From NCBI GenBank assembly GCA_024036415.1, contig JAMWET010000807.1:147501-211500 (forward strand): 64,000 nt of DNA, given 5' to 3'. The DNA comes from Prochilodus magdalenae (Eukaryota > Chordata > Actinopteri > Characiformes > Prochilodontidae). Numbering within the stretch: the stretch's first letter is position 1; every line of letters starts with the position of its first letter. Both the position numbers and the translations under genes were made by a program. The notes under the pieces are model-generated. The model did not search any database and was not told the DNA's origin. It saw nothing but the letters and a program-made list of their open reading frames with translations. Shown here piece by piece: positions 41,301 through 64,000 of the stretch.

Positions 41301-41698
41301 ATGTAATTGCTGCTCCATTTAAGGTGGAATCGAAAAAGAAGCTGGGGATTAGAAAGCCAGCTTCAGCCTCATCCAACAGCAGTGCACCAGTTCTAAACCT
41401 ACAGGGTGATCGTGAACCAAGCAAACACGTTCTTTGCACACTGATGGTTTGATCAGTCAAACAGGAATAGTAAGATGCGGGCTGAGCTTCCTGACTTCAT
41501 GTGCTTTGTCTTAGACAGGTAACAAAATCCAGGACCATTCTCAACAGGTGGCAACACGAATAGCTTGTGTGCGCAGCTACATAGTTACTAGCTGGTGGTG
41601 TTTTCTCAGCTGTTGTCATATAGGTTGTGTCTTATTTCATGGTTGTATGAATTCACCTGACAGTTTGCCTGTGGTTTGCCATAAGGTCATTAGAGAAG

Positions 41699-43851
41699 AT
41701 GCTGAAAACTCTGGGCAGAGTTGTGTTTTCAACAGGACTGGAGAATCCGAAGTTCACTCCTCAAGACAGCAAGGTGGGTTAGAGGCAGACTGAGGTGCCA
41801 CTAAACCATCTGCACAGTGTCATTTAGTCATTGAGTCATTCAGATTATTGATCCTGATTTCTCCACAGTGATGGTGTAGGGATTCTGGGTTTGCCATGTC
41901 TACAACACAAATACAGCAATCCTATGGCTTGTCCAAAACGACCAGTGTACTTGCATGGGTCTTGTTTTGTTAGTGATCTTAAAATTAAATTAAATCTTAA
42001 AAATACAAACAAACAAAAAAGCCTCTGGGAGTGAGCTTTTAAAATTGGATGTCTGGTTCCTATCACCGCCTCTGTAAACAGTTTGAGTCGCTGTAAAACA
42101 CAGCATTTCACATTAAACCGCAGTAAATGATTTTACTGACCTGTTAACTGTTTCCTTCTGTTTTTACAATTTTGATGGGGTTGCCCTTTAAATTAAGTTT
42201 GTGTATGTTTTATATCTCCTCTAGGGCCAGGACTATGAGGTCCGCACCTACCAGCAAACTAACTGGGTCAGTACCACAGTAACTGGGACGGAGCAAGACT
42301 CTGCCTTAGGCACCGGGTTTAACAGACTCTTTCAGTACATCAGAGGAAATAACGAAAAGAGTAAGTTCTGCAGAATGACTGGTGGTGGTGTGGATGATGC
42401 TTTCAGTAATTTGCAGACACCACTTGTAATTAATCTAATGAATTTTGGCTGCTTTAAGCTGCACCTTTAGCTGACACAGTTGGCCAGCTTACATACACAC
42501 ACACACACACACACAGAGTTCGTGCAAAAGCATTGTCAGTACAATGAGACGCCTTGGAGCAGCTGCACTAAGGTCACTGTACCTATGCGACCTAAATGCC
42601 ACCTACAAGTGTAAAAAGCCCACCAGTGACGGGCTGTGGAGGGGTGGAACTGTGGATCCAGAACTAATTATTCAACATCAGTAACTGACCTCAGTAGTAA
42701 TCTTGTAGCAGTATTCAATCAAATCCTAACAACAGTGTTCCAAGAGCAAGTGTAAAGCCATTTCATTCTACATTTTAGTATGTGTAGTGGAAAGAAGAAT
42801 GGAAGTGGAATGCTGTCACACAGAACAGATTTCCAGGTTTATCCAGAAATGGGATGACAATACACGGGGCCACATATTTTAGAGCCTTTAGGACAAAATG
42901 AATTTTTTCCCGCAGGATATAATAAACTGCAAAACTAAAAGAACACTAGCCACATACATTGAATGAGTTTTCACCCTCTTCCTAAAAGGAACACATTCTC
43001 ATAGAGAAAATAGTTTTATTGTTTTAGTAGATCACAAGGTGGCAGTGCTGTGTAGCTAAAACAGCGCAGTGTCCATTGTAACTCTGGAATATATTTGATT
43101 CCAATTGAAAAGTAATTGTTTTAATTGACACTGAGAATACTGAAGCTAAACTGAAATGAAATAGAATATATCCTGATGATGTCAGGTTGTTGATAGCACA
43201 GGAAAGCATGTGAACAATGTTTTTGTAGTTCCAGAAAACATTTTTTTTTTTTTTGTTTTCATGGTTTGCATGTGTTTTTTGCTCTGTATCAGAGGTTAAA
43301 GTGGAAATGACGGCGCCAGTGACCTGCTTGATTAACCCAGGAGAAGGTCCAACCTGCGAGAGCTCTTTTACTGTCTCTTTCTACGTTCCTGAAGAGCACC
43401 AGGCTGCCCCTCCCAAGCCAACAGACCCGGAAATTTTTGTTGAGGACAGGAAAGAGCTCACTGTGTTTGTGAGGTGTGTTCAGTTAGCGATAAAGTGGTT
43501 GTCACTTTTGGCTCCGATTCTTTAGCTCAATCAATTGAATCCACCTAACAAAAAAATGATGGCGGAAACCATTATTAGCATCACTCCAAAGAACCTGTTT
43601 GGCATCTTCTACAAGTAGTGTCCTGCTTGTAATGCGTGTGTTCATTTGTTCTTTGTGGCAGGACCTTTGGAGGTTTCGCCAACACCCAGAATACTCGTGA
43701 GGAGCTACTGAAACTGAGTGAGAGTTTGACGAGGGATGGAATGGCCTTCAAAGAGGCCCCGTACTACCGCGTGGGCTATGATAGTCCCTTTAAACTGGTC
43801 AATCGCAGGAACGAAGTATGGCTTATCAAAAAGGAGGAAGGAAAGGATTAA
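41699..43851 (+). CDS. hebp2: Heme-binding protein 2 (SOUL family)
   Basis: Four coding exons keep phase: 41699-41773, 42225-42360, 43293-43473, 43662-43851, giving 193 aa (human HEBP2 205). The ATG at 41699 opens MLKTLGRVVFSTGLENPKFT. No clear signal peptide is present, so it is probably intracellular. Seen: SOUL-domain blocks YEVRTYQQTNWVSTTV, GFNRLFQYIRGNN, KVEMTAPVTCLI, FTVSFYVPEEHQ, TVFVRTFGGFAN, and the C-terminal YDSPFKLVNRRNEVWLI. Known: SOUL/HEBP proteins bind tetrapyrroles, and HEBP2 has also been tied to mitochondrial permeability. Its heme affinity is debated for HEBP2-type members. The convergent neighbour is nhsl1, as on human 6q24. A member of the fish-specific soul gene expansion is possible, but synteny favours hebp2. 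Confidence 0.94.
41829..42195. repeat. Fold-back MITE-like copy in hebp2 intron
   Basis: The inverted core GGTTCCTATCACCGCCTCTG lies near 42055, followed by GCATTTCACATTAAACCGCA and the end TTTTGATGGGGTTGCCCTTT. Content and order match the copy at 39905-40300. It ends about 30 bases before the exon at 42225, so it sits close to the hebp2 splice acceptor. Confidence 0.6.
42493..42517. repeat. (CA)n microsatellite
   Basis: About 12 CA units in the hebp2 intron after exon 42225-42360. A dispersed repeat related to 28728-29080 follows at about 42590-42770. Confidence 0.9.
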
Positions 43852-45570
43852 GCTCAAACAATGTTTACACTGTGTCAGGAAAAGAGGTCAAGATTATAAC
43901 ATAGCGTGGGAAATGATCTTGATTTATATTCACTAGTGCCTGGAATTCTTTTTAATGTTTATTAATTACGTCCAAGAGGTACATTTTATGTCCAGCTATT
44001 TGTGACATGTTGGAGTGATGTCAAATTTCTTCATGTAAAAACAATTAATGAAAGGTATTCGTATACGTATCATAACACATATTGTTGCTCATAACAAAAC
44101 CTTGTAACTCTGAAATGCTAACATACCAAGGGCATAATGCCCTTTAATTCATTATATGAATCAATGTGAACACTAACACATTCCTATCATCTTGAAATGT
44201 AAGGTTTTCAAGACGAATGCTTTTTAAAGGGACTATGCTTTCTAGCAAATTGAATGTATATAGCAAATACGTTAAAATGAAACTAACATTTAAAAATTAA
44301 TGTGAACTTAAAAGTAGAAGTGTGTTATTTTTCACTTGTTGACTAATAAATAGTTGTTTTACAAGCAGTGGATTATATTTTTAGAAGCTGCAGGAAGAAA
44401 TGTTTCCAGCTGCTATGAAGAAGTCCTCACTGATGCATGCACAACACAAACACGTGCAGAGGCCATGCATCGTCATCAGGTTTATTTTTAAGGTAACTGT
44501 TGCCTGAATCTCATGTTTACATGCTCAGCACCAAAGAACTGAGCTATGTATAGAGGGGCCTGCTCATTCTGTGTTCAAATCATGAGTCAAAATAACAAAC
44601 CTGGCTCCATTCCTGGGCAGCACTCAACATCCATAATGATAGGTAGCTCATGTGTGGCAAGCTAACTCTTGTGAATTAATCTTTGTTCATTTTTGTAGTG
44701 TTCTGTGACACTAAATGTATTCCACAATGCACAAAATCTTTACTGTCCACATTCCTGTTTGACACCCCCCCTCGGCTTTGGGGTATCTAGTAGGGGTGTA
44801 ACAGTTCATTGTGGTCTTTCAGGGCAAAACTGTGACAGTGTGCAGCATAGGGAATGGACATTTTAAAACCCCAAACTCTTGAAGCATTCAGCACCAGTTA
44901 GCCAGTCACACCAACACTCAACCCTGCCTCCCGGCTCTAGTGTCATTAGAAAGTGGTGTAACATCAGGATTTTACACAATTTTTCTTCAGTCAAATTTTG
45001 TTTGTCAGAATTCTGTATTACAGTATGAATTTTGTTGCATGCCGCCTTGATCCTGAACCTCTCTTAATGATTAGAAGGTCATAATGGCTTCCAGAGCTCT
45101 TCAAATTCAGACCTTGAATCCAATTTTTGGTCATGAACTTTGTAATCAATGGTAAGCAGGATATTAGGCAGCCAATCAGTGATGTCAAAAGTTCAATCAG
45201 CTGTCACTGAGAAGTACAAAACTCAACTGAAACTGAATTCAAGGTGTAGAATCTGCTTTGGCACTGCTGGACATTTGAGTGTAGGAGCTAATGGAGAGCT
45301 CAGATTGGTGTCACTTCTGAAGGCTCAGCAATCCCAAAGCCTGACAATGTCTTAAAGGCACTTCTAGAGTAGATGATGACCAATATGAGGATGGGGGTGG
45401 ACAAGAAGGACCGGATGAGCAATGACCTCCCAGAGGCCTTTATAAATGACGAGTTGTCATGGATGCCATGGTGACGCCGTTAATGAGATTGTGGTTGGGC
45501 GACTGGCTGACAGGTGGCAGTGAATCAAAGACAGAAGCCGGACAGATGGGACATTTTTAAATAACACCGT
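43852..45570. other. hebp2 3' UTR and hebp2-nhsl1 tail-to-tail interval
   Basis: AATAAA at 44345-44350 is a plausible hebp2 polyadenylation signal. The rest, up to the putative nhsl1 poly(A) site, has no recognisable gene. The 68-codon open frame at 45149-45355 resembles nothing I know. Confidence 0.45.
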
Positions 45571-45572
45571 GT

Positions 45573-47360
45573 TTTATTACAGAGACGTACACAAGAGGGT
45601 TAGCAGCCGTCTTCCTTTTCATCAACATCCAAATCATTTATCTCACTCTGTCTCTCCTTTATCCCCCCATCTTGGTCTCTCGTTCCAGCTGTACCAACAG
45701 AATGAGAATGAGACTTCATAAGCACCCTGTTACAGGCAAGAAGTCTCAGCCAGACTCTGAGTGATCATGATTCACGAAACGAAATGCAATGCAACCTTCC
45801 CCTTTTAATCCAAAATAAACTGGGCCATATTTCGCCCTCTAAAATCCCCCCCAGCTATATCAAATCACATTCGGGCTATTCTAAAATAAATACTCTACAA
45901 AAGGAAGCCACTCCCCTTCAACAAAGGTTTCTAAAATGTACAAATTCTTTGAAAATAAGTTCAGATGTTACTTCTTAATAAATTGTGTATTTATGTACAT
46001 AGAAAACAATACAAAACTGCACAAGAAGGTACACAAAGGAGGAGTTAGTAATTATGCCTTAGTTAAGCAAAAGCTAGTCTTCACCAAACCATTAAAGAAG
46101 AACCACTCGGATAAATGCCATCACCAACCCAGAGTCCCTACAGCAGGCTACATTTACTGTTTAGCTCTTTGGTTACCCAAACCATAAAAAAAAAATACAG
46201 GTCTGTTATTCATTTCAAGTAGTTTTCTCTTTTTTGTAACAAAAAAAAAAAAATCACTCTTCATTTCAGAAATGAGTTACAACCAACACAGGCATGACAT
46301 GTTTTAAATGATCAAACAGAGACGAATAGACAGAGACACATGTATACAGTGCAAACCTACAAACTAAAACTCGAACACAAAAGGATATTCTGAAGCTTGT
46401 CATTGAGCCAGCGTCTTAGTTGTGCCACTTCAACAGTCCCTCTGTCCGTGTTCCAGTCATCATCTCCTTTCTGAATTTTCCACCACTCTCACAGGACCAG
46501 TGTGTATTCCAGTATTGAAAGTGAACCGAAAGAGAAAGAACTGACTATGGTGAAATCTGAAGTTCACGGTGGAGGGCGATCCCAGCATGAGCGTAAACTG
46601 CATCAGCAAAATTGTAAAGCATGTAAGCAGCCTCAAAAGTCCCTCTAGGCATTCCACAAAGCTGACCCCATCCATCTACTAGTATACCACTGCAGCCAAA
46701 ATGAGTCACTTAGCAATTCCTTCATCTCTTGCTTACACATGCTGCACGTAATCAATCCTTGTCAAACCAAGTTCCCACTCTGCTTTTCCGTAGTTATTCC
46801 TGAAGTCTGTTGTGCTGAAGATGGAATATAACCCAAGCAAAACAAACAGAAGGACAAAACAAGTAAAACTGCTAAGCTTTTTTTATGGGGGTTAGGGTTG
46901 GTGAGTGTAGTGCTGTAAAAGAAAGCAAACATCTCACAAAGAACAACAAATAGTTCAAATGGGGTGACAGTTTTGTTTTTGAAGAGCTGCAACAGAAACA
47001 CTATTCCTGTAGGAGGCATCTCTTGGCCCGACCCACCTCTTCTCCCATACAAGCAGATTGGTACAGCCCTGTCTGCAGGCTGAAGTGGGGGGGATACACA
47101 GATTATTGGATCTGCGGTGTCCTCTCCTATTGCCATGGATCAGCCTCTGCTACTGTGTATCAGGAGGTTCATTTGTTCCCTAGTTAAGGAAACTCTGCTG
47201 AACTCAACTCAGCTATTCCCAACCCTGTTCCTGGAGTACCCCTGTCCCAAACTTCTGGCTGTTTAAAAAACGACATCTCAGGAAGAGTTTGTTGGTTAGC
47301 AGTTGGATCAAGTATGTTAGAGCAGGGAAAGCTTCAGGATCAGGTTTGGGAACGACTGGC
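45573..47360 (-). other. nhsl1: Putative nhsl1 3' UTR
   Basis: Downstream of the nhsl1 stop on the minus strand there is no further exon. An AATAAA signal (TTTATT on plus, 45573-45578) would give a 3' UTR of about 1.8 kb. The length and end point are inferred. Confidence 0.45.
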
Positions 47361-62357
<14,997 letters not shown>

Positions 62358-64000
62358 CTGCCAAAACGCAAAAAAAAACCAAACAAAAAACATTGACTGA
62401 TTAGAACAAAGATAGGTAAGGACTAATAGGTGTTACCAGGTTATGGGGCTCAAATGCTCATATGTATGCTCAGCTAACAGATGAAGGAAAGCAGTGCAGC
62501 CCAAAGAGTGGCCAGAGCTTGACTTTGAAGAGTTGCCCTAATGCCACCACTTTCATTGCACAAGAAAACAAATTAGTTATAATTAACAGTATTTTATTTG
62601 CTTGTTGAATTCTTATTCTGTAGTTTTTTTTTTTAAAGTACAAGTACAAGTAACCATAAGGATTATGTAGTGTCTGATTATGTAAGGTAATGAATGGGAT
62701 TTTCACATATGCAGCCTGTATGGATCTGTGTATCTGAGTGTGTGCCATGGCACTTGCTCTAAATGAAAAGTTTTATGTCTCACTGAACAAACTTCGCTCT
62801 CTACAGGAGAAATGTGCAACCCATACAATTCAGCTCAGTGTGTGCATACATACAGTTCCATGCATTCACACCAGCTGCTTATTTAAAGACTTCACTGATG
62901 CAGAAACACACAGGCACAATTCCCACTATTCAAGCAATTAACTAAGTGTGCCTACACAACGTGACACTTTCACACAAAATGTGTTCCTATAATCGGCTTG
63001 CGGAGCATCCGTGTGTATCTCATCTGCCTCATACTGTCACAGCTTTCAAAGTCATGAGGCAACGGAAATAAAACCCTTGTGTTTTTAATGAACGCACGGG
63101 ACGGGGAGTCTCCCCAGACACGCTTCCCTCTGACGCATGCACACTTCCATATTTAGCTACCTGTTCAGCATAACAAGATACCGCTTAACGAAAAGTAGGA
63201 GCCAAATGCCTCTAAAAGTCAATGACACATAGTTGTGAAATGGTGACAAGTATGTTTTCTGATTTCTGATTTAAGTCTGCAGAAATGATGAACCAGGTAG
63301 AATTCCACTGAAGTTTGGACTCACAGGACATCGTCAGTAACTGCATGTGTGTCTACACTATAGATTGAAAACAACCAAACACAAACACGTGTGCTGTCCG
63401 TGTCAGCTTTTGGCACCAGCTGATTCCACATTGACTGCTAAAGCTATTGAGTTTCGCCTTGCATCTATCACTGACACTGTCCTGACTGTAAGACGGGAGA
63501 GTTTTTACCGACACAGACTAACCTGGGGATGAAACCTGAAACAAACCTTGAACACAGGCACAAAGTCTTTCATCAGCAAATATTTGATCACAAACACCAG
63601 AATCCAGCTAAGCTTATCTGGAGGGGAATTTATTAAAGTGCTGCTGATCAGCTGATAAAAGGTTGCCAGTGTGAGCACTGATCTCTCCTGCACACTGTTA
63701 AACTGCATTACGTAAGTCTACAGACACAGGAAGGACACAGTGATGAGCGCCTAGTTAACACGTGACTGGCCTGTGCAAAATTCACATGATCGAATCTCCC
63801 ATGGATTTTCTGATGACTTTGTGAGCCTTGACCTGTCACTCAGATAAGCTTCCAAAACACCTCCTCTGTGACACTAAACCTTTTTGTAATGTACTTCCTC
63901 TAATACTGCCACACACGAGGTCATGTTATAGGTTTAACTCCGTAAACATGTTTTAGGTGGGTTCATGCTCTCTGCTGTTGTGATTCAAACAAAAGCATAC
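62358..64000. other. nhsl1 intron running off the right edge
   Basis: I see no coding exon in the last 1.6 kb. The upstream nhsl1 exons, including those for the WAVE-homology domain, must lie beyond the window. Confidence 0.5.

Noticed and set aside
45149..45355. 68-codon plus-strand open frame with CRICFGTAG
   Set aside because: No splice context, no recognisable domain, and it lies between two convergent genes. Chance openness is likely.

Overview
The window is nuclear DNA from a vertebrate, almost certainly a teleost fish. It has GT-AG split genes with vertebrate protein families, long AT-rich introns, many microsatellites, degenerate Tc1/mariner and LINE pieces, and short dispersed repeats of fish type. 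There is no bacterial, organellar or viral gene organisation. I placed exons by hand from splice signals, reading phase and remembered vertebrate proteins. No alignment was run.

Layout, left to right. 296-4191 (-): the first two coding exons of a Rho-family GTPase, best matched to RND2. The rest of the gene lies off the left edge, and its intron 1 is packed with transposon remnants. 4192-11400: gene-free, with a 750-bp minisatellite at 9886-10638. 12433-18524 (+): wtap, the m6A-methyltransferase adaptor, in seven coding exons. 19534-24682 (+): acat2, cytosolic acetoacetyl-CoA thiolase, in nine exons starting 1 kb after wtap. 26322-38999 (+): kif25, a kinesin-14 with a C-terminal motor, in 15 exons, one of which is abnormal. 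41699-43851 (+): hebp2, a SOUL heme-binding-family gene, in four coding exons. 47361-62357 (-): the last six coding exons of nhsl1, a Nance-Horan-like regulator of the Scar/WAVE complex. Its 5' exons lie beyond the right edge.

wtap, acat2, kif25, hebp2 and nhsl1 all have human orthologues on 6q24-q27, and hebp2/nhsl1 are neighbours in human too. The window is therefore a compacted, reshuffled 6q-like block. RND2 is on human 17q21, so the rnd2-wtap interval marks a break in synteny relative to human. The genes do not form a pathway. Their shared position reflects chromosome history.

I found no previously undescribed system. The best leads are: a kif25 motor exon that is out of frame and carries a stop unless a 110-122-nt mini-intron is removed; a regularly spaced CCAAT/CCAAT/CCAAT/CRE array in acat2 intron 1; an in-frame intron read-through stop in wtap that matches the known short mammalian isoform; a (CT)n microsatellite serving as the polypyrimidine tract of the last nhsl1 exon; and a fold-back MITE-like family with about eight recognisable copies, one split by a Tc1-like insertion.
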